Shown here in pieces: positions 1 to 9,009 of a stretch of 50,522 nucleotides of DNA. Within the stretch, counting starts at the first letter, position 1. Every line of letters starts with the position of its first letter. The position numbers and the translations under genes were made by a program. Source of the stretch: Oscillospiraceae bacterium. GTDB lineage: Bacteria > Bacillota > Clostridia > Oscillospirales > Oscillospiraceae. The notes under the pieces were generated by a model, which ran no database searches, was not told the origin of the DNA, and saw only the letters and a program-made list of their open reading frames with translations. The stretch lies in NCBI GenBank assembly GCA_017622295.1, contig JAGARK010000010.1:1-50522 (forward strand), in the 5' to 3' direction.

Positions 1-647
1 ATTACTTTCCGATATGGAACAAACTGAGTATTCCTCAGCAGAATAAATTATCCGGAGCTTTGATGACCAAAACGGTTTCCAAAGGAACGATTATTCATAA
101 TGGCAGCATGGACTGTACCGGTCTGTTATTGGTGAAGTCTGGTCAACTCCGTGCGTACATTCTCTCAGATGAGGGGCGGGAGATCACGATTTATCGGTTG
201 TTTGACCGGGACATGTGTTTGTTCTCTGCCTCCTGCATGATGCGCTCCATCCAGTTTGATGTGACAATCGAAGCAGAGAAGGATACCGAGTTTTGGATTA
301 TTCCTTCCGAGATCTATCAGAATATTATGTCGGAGTCTGCACCGGTGGCCAATTATACCAACGAGTTAATGGCTACCCGGTTTTCCGATGTCATGTGGCT
401 TATCGAACAAATCATGTGGAAAAGCCTGGATAAGCGGGTCGCGGCCTTCCTGTTGGAGGAAGCCTCCATTGAAGGAACTGACAAGCTGAAAATCACCCAC
501 GAATACATTGCCAACCATCTGGGATCTCATCGGGAGGTTATTACCCGAATGCTCCGCTACTTCCAGAATGAAGGCATGGTCAAGCTGTCCCGTGGTGTTA
601 TCGAAATTACCGCCACAGAGAAACTGGAAGAATTAAGTGATCAATGA
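1..647 (+). CDS. Crp/Fnr-family transcriptional regulator (5' end cut by window)
   Basis: The frame is open from base 3 to the TGA at 645-647, so the start lies outside the window. Residues before the internal TTG/ATG at 60-65 (reading YFPIWNKLS) match the usual N-terminus of this family, so a start at 60 is unlikely. The visible part holds a cyclic-nucleotide-binding-like beta barrel (motifs GLLLVKSGQLRAY and DEGREITIYRLF) and then a C-terminal winged helix (ITHEYIANHLGSHREVITRML). No cysteine cluster typical of an Fe-S Fnr is visible in the part seen. It faces copA tail to tail with a shared terminator, so it is not in the copA operon. Its ligand and targets cannot be read from the sequence. 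Confidence 0.9.
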   Translation, partial: YFPIWNKLSIPQQNKLSGALMTKTVSKGTIIHNGSMDCTGLLLVKSGQLRAYILSDEGREITIYRLFDRDMCLFSASCMMRSIQFDVTIEAEKDTEFWIIPSEIYQNIMSESAPVANYTNELMATRFSDVMWLIEQIMWKSLDKRVAAFLLEEASIEGTDKLKITHEYIANHLGSHREVITRMLRYFQNEGMVKLSRGVIEITATEKLEELSDQ

Positions 648-652
648 TCAAA

Positions 653-685
653 AGCCAGCCGTTGCAATGCAGCGGCTGGCTTTTT
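653..685. terminator. Bidirectional intrinsic terminator between crp-like gene and copA
   Basis: A 9-bp perfect stem (653-661 with 673-681, AGCCAGCCG) is followed by a T run on the plus strand at 681-685 and by TTTT on the minus strand. It lies between two convergent stop codons. Confidence 0.85.
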
Positions 686-690
686 GCGTA

Positions 691-900
691 TTATGCAATT
701 TCGGTAAGCTGATAGCCTGCCTCCTCAATGGTTGCCTTGAATACTGCATCAGGCACATCACCGCTGTGCGTTACCTTGGCGGATTTATCCTCCAGGCTTA
801 CGGTTACTTCTGCGACGCCCGGAATTGCTGCCAATGCCTTCTGCACATGCATTACGCAATGATTGCACATCATACCTTCAATTTTCAATGTCTTTTCCAT
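691..900 (-). CDS. Possible internally initiated CopZ-like copper chaperone inside copA
   Basis: Codons 778-846 of copA would by themselves encode a 69-residue HMA protein starting [15 protein letters not shown], the size and layout of a free CopZ chaperone. The ATG at 898-900 is preceded by AAGGAG (909-914) with an 8-nt spacer, as good a ribosome site as those of real starts in this window. The inference is that one mRNA may give both full-length CopA and a soluble chaperone that feeds it. E. coli copA is known to yield both a pump and a chaperone by a different route (ribosomal frameshifting). The alternative is a simple ancestral copA-copZ fusion whose old start site is no longer used. Confidence 0.45.
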   Translation of the reverse strand: MEKTLKIEGMMCNHCVMHVQKALAAIPGVAEVTVSLEDKSAKVTHSGDVPDAVFKATIEEAGYQLTEIA

Positions 901-3231
901 AGGCTTTTCTCCTTCCGGCGGTACCGATGCAGTGACATCGATACGGCTGATTGTTTTGTTATGTTTCGGTTTGAACCACCGCAGACGCAGGGCATTGGTT
1001 ACCACAAACACGGAGCTGAAGCTCATGGCAAAAGCGCCGATCATGGGATTCAGCTTCAAGGCGAAGGGCAGGAAGAACAATCCTGCTGCCACCGGAATGC
1101 CGATGATGTTGTAGATAAAGGCCCAGAACAGATTCTGCTTGATATTGCGGATGGTGGCCTTGCTCAGCTGGATGGCAGTAACCACGTCCATCAGATCGCT
1201 TTTCATGAGAACGACATCTGCCGATTCCATGGCAATATCTGTACCTGCACCGATGGCGATACCCACATCTGCTCTGGCCAAAGCCGGAGCATCGTTAATA
1301 CCGTCACCAACCATGGCGACTTTTTTACCTCCTCTCTGCAAGCGGCGGATTTCCTGCTCCTTATCCTGCGGGAACACCTCTGCCACGACCCGGTCAACAC
1401 CCACCTGACGGCGGATGGCTTCTGCAGTTCTGGCATTGTCACCGGTGAGCATAACCACTTCGAGTCCCATATCGGACAGCTGTGCAACCGCCTGTGCACT
1501 GGTGGGCTTCACCACATCTGCTACGGCGATAACACCCAGAAGTTTACCGTCTTTGGCAAAGAACAGAGGAGTCTTTCCGTCGGATGCCAGTTCTTCTCCC
1601 CGCATCATAAGTTCACCACCGGGAACATCGTGGGTTTCCATCAGTCGGCGGTTACCGGCAAGAATCCGTTCTCCGTGAATGGTTCCGGTGATTCCCTGTC
1701 CGGGGATCTGCTCGAAATCGCTGACGGGCAGGCTGGTATAACCGGTTTTCTCCGCTTCTGCGACGATGGCATCTGCCAGAGGATGCTCCGACAGTTTCTC
1801 CAAAGAGGCTGCAATCTGTAGCAGCTCCTGCTTCGAGATTTCTCCGCCCAGCAGGATGTCTGTTACAGCAGGAGTTCCCTGGGTAATGGTGCCGGTTTTG
1901 TCCAGAACCACTGTGTCAATACTGTGGGCAGTCTCCAGTGCTTCTGCGGATTTGATCAGGATACCATTGGTGGCACCTTTGCCGGTTCCTACCATGATGG
2001 CGGTAGGAGTTGCCAATCCCAACGCGCAGGGACAGGAAATGACCAGGACGGAAATGCCGATGGAGAGCGCAAATTCCAGTCCGTAGCCTGCGAGCAGCCA
2101 CGCGATGGTGGCGATTACCGCAATTGCGATGACAATGGGAACAAACACACCGCTGACCTGATCTGCCAGCTTAGCGATGGGTGCTTTGGAGCTGGTAGCT
2201 TCGTCTACCAGCCGAATGATTTGGGCAAGGGTGGTGTCGTCGCCCACCTTGGTAGCCTGCATTTTGATGAAGCCTGACTTGTTGATGGTCGCACCGATGA
2301 CCTTATCACCAATGTGCTTTTCTACCGGGATACTCTCGCCGGTTAAAGCAGATTCGTCCACAGAGGAGCTGCCCTCTACAACGGTGCCGTCTACCGGAAT
2401 GGATTCCCCGGCTTTGACAATGAGGATATCTCCAAGCTGCACATCGTCCACCGGGAGCTGAAACTCCTGTCCGTCCCGCTCTACGGTGGCAATCTTGGGT
2501 GCCAGATTCATCAACTTGGTAATAGCATCGGAAGTTTTTCCCTTTGCACGGGCTTCCAGTGTCTTGCCCAGAGTGATGAGGGTCAGGATCATACCTGCGG
2601 ACTCAAAGTACAGATCCATCATAAAGGTATGGACCGTCTCCATGTCCCCGTGCCCCATACCAATGCCGATCTTGTAGATCGCATAGATGCCGTAAACGGT
2701 AGCCGCACCGGAGCCGATGGCAATCAGTGAATCCATATTGGGAGAACCCTTCAGCAGAGTACGAAAACCTACCTTAAAATATCTGTTGTTTACGATAAGT
2801 ACCGGCAGCAGCAGGAGAAACTGGGTAAAAGCAAAGATGACAGCATTTTCCATGCCCAGCAGCCATCCAGGCAAAGGCCAGTTCATCATGTGCCCCATAG
2901 AGATATAAAACAGAGGCACGGTAAAAATTGCCGATAGTAGGAGCCGCTGCTTCATAGACTTGTATTCTGTCCGGGCAGTGCTGGTTTCCTGTTTTGATTC
3001 AGTTTTGCGCTGAGGAGCAGATTTGGGAATCGCACCATAGCCTGTATTCTCAACCGCCTCCACGATCCCGGCAGTGCTCAGCTGCGCCTCATCGTAGGAT
3101 ACCACCATGCTGTTTTTCAGCAGGTTGACGGAGACATCCTTCACGCCCGGCAGCTTCACAACACAGCCCTCTACTCTGGAGGAGCAGGCAGAGCAGGTCA
3201 TGCCTGTAATATCAAACTGTTCTTTCTTCAT
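691..3231 (-). CDS. copA: Copper-exporting P1B-type ATPase with N- and C-terminal HMA domains
   Basis: This integral-membrane pump exports Cu(I) using ATP. The 846 residues run as follows: an N-terminal heavy-metal-associated domain with CSAC at 13-16; membrane helices; an actuator domain with TGES; the CPC transport motif at 400-402; the phosphorylation site DKTGT with Asp444; GDGIND at 642-647; and a last membrane pair carrying YN and MSFSS, the signature of Cu(I) rather than Zn/Cd pumps. A second HMA domain (MCNHC, Cys789/Cys792) sits at the extreme C-terminus, which is unusual. That domain starts at an in-frame ATG (Met778) with its own Shine-Dalgarno, described separately. The main start ATG at 3231 is preceded by AGAAGGAGG. 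The gene is alone on its transcript. No CsoR or CopY gene is adjacent. Confidence 0.97.
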   Translation of the reverse strand: MKKEQFDITGMTCSACSSRVEGCVVKLPGVKDVSVNLLKNSMVVSYDEAQLSTAGIVEAVENTGYGAIPKSAPQRKTESKQETSTARTEYKSMKQRLLLSAIFTVPLFYISMGHMMNWPLPGWLLGMENAVIFAFTQFLLLLPVLIVNNRYFKVGFRTLLKGSPNMDSLIAIGSGAATVYGIYAIYKIGIGMGHGDMETVHTFMMDLYFESAGMILTLITLGKTLEARAKGKTSDAITKLMNLAPKIATVERDGQEFQLPVDDVQLGDILIVKAGESIPVDGTVVEGSSSVDESALTGESIPVEKHIGDKVIGATINKSGFIKMQATKVGDDTTLAQIIRLVDEATSSKAPIAKLADQVSGVFVPIVIAIAVIATIAWLLAGYGLEFALSIGISVLVISCPCALGLATPTAIMVGTGKGATNGILIKSAEALETAHSIDTVVLDKTGTITQGTPAVTDILLGGEISKQELLQIAASLEKLSEHPLADAIVAEAEKTGYTSLPVSDFEQIPGQGITGTIHGERILAGNRRLMETHDVPGGELMMRGEELASDGKTPLFFAKDGKLLGVIAVADVVKPTSAQAVAQLSDMGLEVVMLTGDNARTAEAIRRQVGVDRVVAEVFPQDKEQEIRRLQRGGKKVAMVGDGINDAPALARADVGIAIGAGTDIAMESADVVLMKSDLMDVVTAIQLSKATIRNIKQNLFWAFIYNIIGIPVAAGLFFLPFALKLNPMIGAFAMSFSSVFVVTNALRLRWFKPKHNKTISRIDVTASVPPEGEKPMEKTLKIEGMMCNHCVMHVQKALAAIPGVAEVTVSLEDKSAKVTHSGDVPDAVFKATIEEAGYQLTEIA

Positions 3232-3300
3232 ATCGATTTCCTCCTTCTGAGAGAAGTTTATTTTCTGATAGGATTATAACGGATTGGGCGGGGGCTTTCC
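3232..3300 (-). promoter_or_regulatory. copA promoter/leader
   Basis: Reading toward copA, TATAAT lies about 40 nt before the ATG (plus-strand positions about 3275-3281). No good -35 hexamer is found 17 nt further upstream; the spacer is the GC-rich GCCCCCGCCC. A weak -35 with a GC-rich spacer fits an activated or metal-controlled promoter, but no clear operator palindrome is visible. Confidence 0.45.
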
Positions 3301-3323
3301 GTGATGACATCACCTTTGCCCAA

Positions 3324-3361
3324 CAAAAAACCACGCTCTCTGAGCTTCAGAAAGCGTGGTT
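3324..3361 (-). terminator. Intrinsic terminator of the nucleotidyltransferase transcript
   Basis: On the minus strand the stem AACCACGCT / AGCGTGGTT (3353-3361 with 3329-3337) is followed by TTTTTTG. It lies 73 bases past the stop of the minus-strand gene ending at 3434. Confidence 0.85.
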
Positions 3362-3433
3362 GCTACTTTACGATTTACTTTTCCATGTGTTTCTTCATCT
3401 TAGTCCTTGTAGCGATCTTCTTTTCAGACCAGC

Positions 3434-4630
3434 TCAAAGTCCGATCTCCTTATATATCCGCTTCAGCTTCAGTACCTTTTCCTCGTCGGCAGTGAGAATG
3501 TCCTTCGTGTGGCCGGCAAAGCGGCCCCATTCTTTTCTGCTGTCGATCAGCCGTTGGGCCCAGGCAACCGGCAGCAGCCAGCGCTGCTTTTCGAGATAAG
3601 TATACTTGTTCGTCAGCACCTTTGCGGGAGGAAACGCGTGATACATCAGCGTTTTGAATCGGGAGACTTCCTCTTCATTGCGGTTCTGCTGCTTCAGAAA
3701 CACCGTTCCCCGATCCCGGCCCACATAGCCGTAGACACCGCCGGAGAGGGTGAACTCCAGGAAATCCTCCATCACTTCCTCCGCCACCGGCTCCGGCACG
3801 ATGGGACTTTCCACGCCGAACCAGCGCTCTACAGCTGACAGCGCCACATTGGCAAAATCTGTCAGGCAAAGCTTTTCCAGTTCGCCCCGGATCCAGTTCC
3901 AGTCGATGGAGTCGCCGAAATGGCGGATAAAGAAAGCCAGGTCCAGATACATCCGAATGCCTGCGCCGGAGGCGCTGATGTGCTTGGCGATATGAGTCAG
4001 CAGGTACAGGAAGTGAAATTCCGGTGTAAATTCCAACGCATGATTCAGCCCCACCACCTGAGCGGGACGCACATGCTCCCAAATATGACTGTAATAGTTT
4101 ACATAATCCGCCTTGTCGGAAACATCGATCTCCATCACATCGGTATGGATCTCGTAATACTCGCTCTCGCGCAGATAGGAATAGACCGGCTCCCAGGTAT
4201 CTCTGGGCTCGTAGCCCAGGGACTTCATCAGAACGTCGCTTCTTTCCCGGTCCGCCCTGCGGATCACAAAATCCACGTCGCTGAAGGTTCTGAATTCGGG
4301 GATCGGATAGTAATCCCGAACCACGAAGCCCTTGAACAGAATAAAATCGATTCCATTCCGGTCAAATTCCGCGGCCAGCTGCCGCATCAGATCGCTCCGC
4401 TGGGCATACAGCGCAATCTCCTGATGGCACAGCCGGCGCAGAGGAGGCCGCAGCTCCGCAGGTATCCGATCCGGGTGATTCATATATACAGAGCACAGGA
4501 TGCCAACAGTGGAATTGATATGCGCCAGGCTGATCAGGCTGTCCCATTCCTCTGCCCTGACAGGCTCCGGTGCCGTCCTCTGCACAAAGGAGCGCAGCGC
4601 GGACAGATATTTTAAAGAACTCTCGATCAT
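3434..4630 (-). CDS. Nucleotidyltransferase-fold protein (NTP_transf_5 type)
   Basis: This 398-residue cytoplasmic protein resembles the uncharacterised nucleotidyltransferase family often found in polysaccharide and peptide-natural-product loci. The recognisable core is FILFKGFVVRDYYP (Lys100-Gly101) followed by FSDVDFVI, whose Asp118-x-Asp120 pair would bind metal and nucleotide. The rest is helical and shows no domain I can name. It is the second gene of a two-gene minus-strand unit behind a GT2 (12-base gap) and ends in a terminator. A role in activating or tailoring a polysaccharide unit is inferred from position only. The donor and acceptor are unknown. Confidence 0.75.
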   Translation of the reverse strand: MIESSLKYLSALRSFVQRTAPEPVRAEEWDSLISLAHINSTVGILCSVYMNHPDRIPAELRPPLRRLCHQEIALYAQRSDLMRQLAAEFDRNGIDFILFKGFVVRDYYPIPEFRTFSDVDFVIRRADRERSDVLMKSLGYEPRDTWEPVYSYLRESEYYEIHTDVMEIDVSDKADYVNYYSHIWEHVRPAQVVGLNHALEFTPEFHFLYLLTHIAKHISASGAGIRMYLDLAFFIRHFGDSIDWNWIRGELEKLCLTDFANVALSAVERWFGVESPIVPEPVAEEVMEDFLEFTLSGGVYGYVGRDRGTVFLKQQNRNEEEVSRFKTLMYHAFPPAKVLTNKYTYLEKQRWLLPVAWAQRLIDSRKEWGRFAGHTKDILTADEEKVLKLKRIYKEIGL

Positions 4631-4642
4631 GCAATAACCTCA

Positions 4643-5608
4643 TCACCAGACTCTGCGCAGCAGCAGGTAGACCCGAATGGCCAGGCATGTCAGGGAAAAC
4701 CCAAACGCGCCATGAAATCTGGCGATCATCCTTGTTTTTTTGTCCAGTCCCCATTGCAGCAGGCGGACATTCTGCCGCAGGATTCGTTTCTTTTCCGCTG
4801 ACAGGCGGTGATAATTTCCCATGCAGATGCCGTATTCAAATGCCACCATGCCTGCCACCGCCCTTGGGTGGGCTGCACCGTCCCGGGCGGCATATTCGCC
4901 CCATTCCCGGACGATATTCACCAGATCATTGGGCCCATCGGGATGGCTGCTGCGGGATTCTCCCTTGTGCTGGGTGTAGGCGTAGGCATCCAGATTCAGC
5001 AGGCAGATGGTCTGTACATAGGAAAAAAGCTGCAGCACCCAGTCAATATCCTCGCCGATGATATCCTCCCGGAAGCGGATTTCGCGATTGACAAGCAGCT
5101 CCCGCCGGACGCATTTGTTGCAGGCGGAGGCCAGATTCTGGCCGTCCCGCACCAGATCCTGATAAATATCCTTTAGCGCCAGTACCGTATCTTCCTGACG
5201 GAACCGGGGCTTTGTATACCGGGTCAGAACATGACCGTCCTCGGTGACCTTCACCATTTGAAACATAAACGCATCCGCAGGCTCCGCGTCGATCCGGCGG
5301 TTCAGCTGCTCCAGAAGGTTCGGGCATACCCAGTAGTCATCCGCATCCATATAGAGGACGTACTCGCCCCGGGCCTGTGCCAGTCCGGCGTTTCTGGCCG
5401 CACCGGTGCCATGATGCGCCGTGGTCACCAGCTGAAACCGGTCATCCCGAGCGGCATATTCCGCCGCAACTGCGCTGCTGCCGTCGATAGAACCGTCGTC
5501 CACGATTACGGCCTGGTAATCACCAAAGGTCTGATTCAGAACACTCTGAAGGCATCTGTTCAGCGTTGCCTCGCCGTTATAAACCGGTATGATGATGGAT
5601 ATACGCAA
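4643..5608 (-). CDS. Family 2 glycosyltransferase
   Basis: A GT-A inverting glycosyltransferase of about 321 residues. It has the nucleotide-binding DDGS (37-40) and the metal-binding DADD (88-91). The C-terminal part beyond residue 250 is helical and weakly hydrophobic, so the protein may sit on the membrane. Start choice: a perfect AAAGGAGGT (acctcc on the plus strand at 5616-5621) lies 7 nt before the TTG at 5606-5608, and the product then begins MRISIIIPVYNG as family members do. The upstream ATG at 5641 would put this ribosome site inside the coding region. It is transcribed with the nucleotidyltransferase from its own promoter, divergent from the HTH-UDP-glucose dehydrogenase gene. Confidence 0.9.
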   Translation of the reverse strand: MRISIIIPVYNGEATLNRCLQSVLNQTFGDYQAVIVDDGSIDGSSAVAAEYAARDDRFQLVTTAHHGTGAARNAGLAQARGEYVLYMDADDYWVCPNLLEQLNRRIDAEPADAFMFQMVKVTEDGHVLTRYTKPRFRQEDTVLALKDIYQDLVRDGQNLASACNKCVRRELLVNREIRFREDIIGEDIDWVLQLFSYVQTICLLNLDAYAYTQHKGESRSSHPDGPNDLVNIVREWGEYAARDGAAHPRAVAGMVAFEYGICMGNYHRLSAEKKRILRQNVRLLQWGLDKKTRMIARFHGAFGFSLTCLAIRVYLLLRRVW

Positions 5609-5644
5609 AACAGATACCTCCTTTGTTTGTTTTTTCTCCAATTT

Positions 5645-5673
5645 AGTATAGCTTATTTTCTTGAAACTGACAA
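5645..5673 (-). promoter_or_regulatory. Promoter of the GT2-nucleotidyltransferase unit
   Basis: On the minus strand TTGTCA (5668-5673), a 17-nt spacer and TATACT (5645-5650). The start codon is about 40 nt downstream. Confidence 0.75.
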
Positions 5674-5681
5674 CCAGATTT

Positions 5682-5710
5682 TAAACCGTCATTTGTTCTT
5701 AAAAATAACA
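5682..5710. promoter_or_regulatory. Candidate operator between divergent polysaccharide promoters
   Basis: The 12-mer TAAACCGTCATT (5682-5693) also occurs exactly at 30142-30153 in the promoter of the main polysaccharide operon. Directly next to it is an imperfect palindrome, TGTTCTTAAAAATAACA (5694-5710). Both lie between the two divergent -35 boxes, where a regulator could control both directions. The binding protein is not known. The HTH domain of the adjacent fusion protein is a candidate. Confidence 0.4.
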
Positions 5711-5734
5711 GCATGCGCTCGCATTCGTTCCCTG

Positions 5735-5763
5735 TTGACTTTCTGTGTTATATTTTGTATCAT
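5735..5763 (+). promoter_or_regulatory. Promoter of the HTH-UDP-glucose dehydrogenase gene
   Basis: TTGACT (5735-5740), a 17-nt spacer and TATCAT (5758-5763), with GAGGT before the ATG at 5821. The promoter and ribosome site lie upstream of the HTH-coding part, which supports translation of the whole fusion. Confidence 0.8.
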
Positions 5764-5820
5764 AGTTTTTAGATTTTTGCTATTTTCGTTGTATTCAGCA
5801 ACAAACTGTGAGGTTAATAT

Positions 5821-7296
5821 ATGACTGTTTTTTCCATTGAACGTCTTTCTGAGATCCTATCCGGCAGGCGGCGCACCCTGAAGCTGAGCCAGGCCGAGCT
5901 GTCTAAGCTGACGGGCCTGAATCGGGCTACCATCAGCAAGATCGAGCAGAAGGACTACACCCCTTCCATCCCCCAGCTGCAGGCCCTGAGCCAGGCGCTG
6001 CATTTTGATATCACCGAGATCTTTGTTGAAGAGAAGGCCCCTGCCGCAGCAAAGGCCTGTCCTGCCAGAAAGTTCAACATCGCCGTAGCGGGCACCGGCT
6101 ATGTAGGCTTGTCCATCGCCACATTGCTGGCCCAGCACAACCGCGTCACCGCCGTGGACATCATCCCCGAAAAGGTGGCACTGATCAACGACCGCAAGTC
6201 CCACATTCAGGATGAGTACATCGAGAAGTATCTGGCAGAGAAGGACCTGGACCTGACGGCCACCCTGGACGGCGCTGCCGCCTATGCTGATGCGGATTTT
6301 GTGGTCATCGCCGCACCCACCAATTACGACAGCAAGAAGAACTTCTTCGACTGCTCCGCCGTGGAGGCTGTCATCGAGCTGGTTCTGAAGGTCAACCCCA
6401 AGGCCATCATGGTCATCAAGTCCACCATTCCCGTGGGCTATACCGCCTTTGTCCGGGAGAAGTACCATACCGGAAACATCATCTTCAGCCCCGAATTCCT
6501 GCGGGAATCCAAGGCTCTGTACGATAACCTCTACCCCTCCCGGATCATCGTCAGCTGTGACGATGAAACCGCCGAAGCCGCTCACACCTTTGCTGCGCTG
6601 CTGCAGCAGGGGGCCATCAAGGAGGATATCGACACCCTCTTTATGGGCTTTACCGAAGCGGAAGCCGTCAAGCTCTTCGCCAACACCTATCTGGCCCTCC
6701 GGGTCTCCTACTTCAATGAGCTGGATACCTATGCCGAATCTAAGGGCCTGAACACCCGGCAGATCATCGACGGTGTATGCCTGGATCCCCGCATCGGCAG
6801 CCACTACAACAACCCCTCCTTCGGCTATGGCGGCTATTGCCTGCCCAAGGACACCAAGCAGCTGCTGGCCAACTTCCGGGATGTGCCTGAGAATCTGATC
6901 CAGGCCATCGTGGAATCCAACCGCACCCGCAAGGACTTCATCGCCGACCGGGTCCTGGAGATCGCCGGCGGTTACGAAGCCAATGATCACTGGGACATCA
7001 CCCGGGAGAAAGAGGTAGTGGTAGGCGTATACCGCCTGACTATGAAGCAGGGCTCCGACAATTTCCGCCAGTCCTCCATCCAGGGCGTTATGAAGCGCAT
7101 CAAGGCCAAGGGCGCCACCGTGGTCATCTATGAGCCCACCCTGCCCGCAGGCTCCACCTTCTTCGGCAGCCGGGTCATCGGCGACCTGAAGGAGTTCAAG
7201 ACCGTTTCTCAGGCCATCATCGCCAATCGTTATGATGCCTGCCTGGACGACGTTGCTGACAAGGTCTACACCCGTGACATCTTCCGCAGAGATTAA
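5821..7296 (+). CDS. UDP-glucose 6-dehydrogenase fused to an N-terminal XRE-type HTH domain
   Basis: Residues about 9-68 form a Cro/C1-type helix-turn-helix ([22 protein letters not shown]). A short Ala/Pro-rich linker (70-83) follows, then a complete UDP-glucose dehydrogenase from about 85 to 491. The enzyme part has the NAD motif GTGYVGLS (91-98) and the catalytic cysteine in [11 protein letters not shown] (Cys340). Stand-alone enzymes of this type are about 390-410 residues, so nothing is missing and the HTH is extra. The enzyme oxidises UDP-glucose to UDP-glucuronate with two NAD+, and the next gene encodes the matching 4-epimerase. No internal start codon with a ribosome site separates the two domains. 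I infer a dual enzyme and DNA-binding regulator that could report precursor or NAD state to polysaccharide promoters. The enzyme call is secure; the regulatory role is untested. Confidence 0.93.
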   Translation: MTVFSIERLSEILSGRRRTLKLSQAELSKLTGLNRATISKIEQKDYTPSIPQLQALSQALHFDITEIFVEEKAPAAAKACPARKFNIAVAGTGYVGLSIATLLAQHNRVTAVDIIPEKVALINDRKSHIQDEYIEKYLAEKDLDLTATLDGAAAYADADFVVIAAPTNYDSKKNFFDCSAVEAVIELVLKVNPKAIMVIKSTIPVGYTAFVREKYHTGNIIFSPEFLRESKALYDNLYPSRIIVSCDDETAEAAHTFAALLQQGAIKEDIDTLFMGFTEAEAVKLFANTYLALRVSYFNELDTYAESKGLNTRQIIDGVCLDPRIGSHYNNPSFGYGGYCLPKDTKQLLANFRDVPENLIQAIVESNRTRKDFIADRVLEIAGGYEANDHWDITREKEVVVGVYRLTMKQGSDNFRQSSIQGVMKRIKAKGATVVIYEPTLPAGSTFFGSRVIGDLKEFKTVSQAIIANRYDACLDDVADKVYTRDIFRRD

Positions 7297-7307
7297 GGAG
7301 ATACGCC

Positions 7308-8393
7308 ATGCAGAAAATTGATTTGCAGAATAAAACCGTATTTGTCACCGGCGGCATTGGCTTCATCGGTGCCAACCTGATCCTGAAGCTGCTGCGTGAA
7401 GTAGAGCCCATCACCATCGTGTCCGTGGACAACCGCTCCGACTACTACGACGTTTCCATCAAGGACTGGCGTCTGGAGGAAATCAAAAAGGAGGCTGCAA
7501 AGCATCCCGCCTCTTCCTTTGAATTCATCCTGGGCGATATCTCCGACCGGGCCCTCATTGACGAGGTTTTTGCCCGGTTCCAGCCCGATGTGGTGGTAAA
7601 TCTGGCCGCCCAGGCCGGTGTCCGCTACTCCATCGAAAACCCCGACGCCTATATCCAGTCCAATATCATCGGCTTCTACAACATTCTCGAAGCCTGCCGC
7701 CACTCCTATAACGGCGGCAAGAAGGGCGTGGAGCATCTGGTGTATGCCTCCTCTTCCTCCGTCTACGGTACCAACAAGAAGATTCCCTACTCCACCGAAG
7801 ACAAGGTGGACAATCCCGTGTCCCTCTACGCCGCCACCAAGAAGAGCAACGAGCTGTTTGCTCACTCCTACTCCAAGCTCTACAACATTCCCTCCACCGG
7901 TCTGCGGTTCTTCACTGTCTACGGCCCCGCTGGGCGGCCCGACATGGCCTACTTCGGTTTCACCAACAAGCTGTTGGGGGGCAAGACCATCGAGATCTTC
8001 AACTACGGCAACTGCCGCCGGGACTTCACCTATGTGGATGACATTGTGGAGGGTGTCATGCGGGTCATGCAGGGTGCCCCCGATCAGGCCACCGGCGAAG
8101 ACGGCCTGCCCCTGCCCCCCTACGCGGTCTACAACATCGGCAACTCTGCTCCTGAGAATCTGCTGGATTTTGTCCAGATCCTCCAGGAGGAGCTGATTCG
8201 GGCAGAGGTTCTTCCTGCCGACTATGACTTTGAGGCCCACAAGAAGCTGGTCCCCATGCAGGCTGGCGACGTGCCCGTGACTTATGCGGATACCGAACCC
8301 TTGGAGCGGGACTTCGGCTTCAAGCCCGCCACTTCTCTGAGAGAGGGTTTGCGCAAGTTCGCCCAGTGGTATAAAGAATTTTACAAAATCTAA
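7308..8393 (+). CDS. UDP-glucuronate 4-epimerase (SDR family)
   Basis: An extended short-chain dehydrogenase of 361 residues. It has the N-terminal Rossmann motif TGGIGFIG (about 15-22), the active-site YAATK (Tyr-x-x-x-Lys), and the DNRSDYYD and RDFTYVDD segments typical of NAD-dependent UDP-glucuronate/galacturonate epimerases. It would convert UDP-glucuronate, made by the preceding gene, to UDP-galacturonate in the cytoplasm. AAGGAG precedes its ATG, 11 bases after the dehydrogenase stop, so the two form an operon. Length is normal. Specificity for glucuronate rather than glucose is inferred from the neighbour and overall resemblance. A general GalE-type activity is the main alternative. 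Confidence 0.88.
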   Translation: MQKIDLQNKTVFVTGGIGFIGANLILKLLREVEPITIVSVDNRSDYYDVSIKDWRLEEIKKEAAKHPASSFEFILGDISDRALIDEVFARFQPDVVVNLAAQAGVRYSIENPDAYIQSNIIGFYNILEACRHSYNGGKKGVEHLVYASSSSVYGTNKKIPYSTEDKVDNPVSLYAATKKSNELFAHSYSKLYNIPSTGLRFFTVYGPAGRPDMAYFGFTNKLLGGKTIEIFNYGNCRRDFTYVDDIVEGVMRVMQGAPDQATGEDGLPLPPYAVYNIGNSAPENLLDFVQILQEELIRAEVLPADYDFEAHKKLVPMQAGDVPVTYADTEPLERDFGFKPATSLREGLRKFAQWYKEFYKI

Positions 8394-8397
8394 AAAA

Positions 8398-8436
8398 ATC
8401 TGCAGAGCCCACTTCAAGACTCTGCAGATTTTTTAT
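8398..8436. terminator. Bidirectional terminator between epimerase and VanZ-like gene
   Basis: An 11-bp perfect stem AATCTGCAGAG (8398-8408 with 8421-8431) has T runs on both strands. Its right arm overlaps the last codons of the convergent VanZ-like gene. It ends both the uronate operon and the 21-gene polysaccharide operon. Confidence 0.9.
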
Positions 8437-8980
8437 TCAGTTTTCTATGCCTATCTGCAATTATGATGACGATACCAGCAATCAAACAGCCAATAAGCGT
8501 TCCCAGGGAATTACTGATCAGGTCATCGATCTCCGCCGTACCACAGCGGAGCAAGAACTGTAAAATCTCAATGCACAGCGACAGCACCACGCCAAGCAGC
8601 AGTCCCTTAGGGAATCTCCCGCGTTTCACAATCAGGCTGCTCAGTGCTCCCACCGGTATAAACGCTGCAATATTCACAGCAATCTGGATCGCCATCCCCG
8701 CATCTCCGGTGGTCAGAACATCCCGATAGGAATACAAGACCTCAAAGTTGTATCGGTCATAATCCAGGGATCGTCTGCCGAGCACCGTCAGAAACAGCAG
8801 CACAAGCACATAATCGACAAGGAGCCAGCTGGTGGTGCCCCTGTCCTTGTCTATCGTGCCAGCTCTGCATCCCTGCCGAATCCGCCTGAACGCATACCAG
8901 CTGACCAATGCCAGAATAATAACCGTGCTGTATGCCCGCAGAGGAAAATGCAGGAACATCGTTTTGATTGGGCTTAGCAT
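8414..8980 (-). CDS. VanZ-like membrane protein
   Basis: A small integral-membrane protein of the VanZ family with four or five hydrophobic segments. Family marks are visible: NIAAFIPVGAL, SLCIEILQF and the acidic loop GTAEIDDLISNSLGTLIG. VanZ proteins lower teicoplanin binding in enterococci, but relatives are common in polysaccharide loci without resistance genes, and their biochemical role is unclear. Two starts are possible: GTG at 8998 (after GGGAGCAAG) or ATG at 8980 preceded by GGGAGGGG. I use the ATG. It is the last gene of the long minus-strand operon, and its GC content returns to the genomic level after the AT-rich genes upstream. Confidence 0.85.
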   Translation of the reverse strand: MLSPIKTMFLHFPLRAYSTVIILALVSWYAFRRIRQGCRAGTIDKDRGTTSWLLVDYVLVLLFLTVLGRRSLDYDRYNFEVLYSYRDVLTTGDAGMAIQIAVNIAAFIPVGALSSLIVKRGRFPKGLLLGVVLSLCIEILQFLLRCGTAEIDDLISNSLGTLIGCLIAGIVIIIADRHRKLNKKSAES

Positions 8981-9009
8981 AATCCCCTCCCATATCACCT
9001 TGCTCCCGT

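Noticed and set aside
8414-8980. VanZ-like plus VanX-like genes as a glycopeptide-resistance cluster
   Set aside because: They are 32 kb apart, VanX-like is a secreted lipoprotein, and vanH, vanA/B ligase and vanRS are absent.
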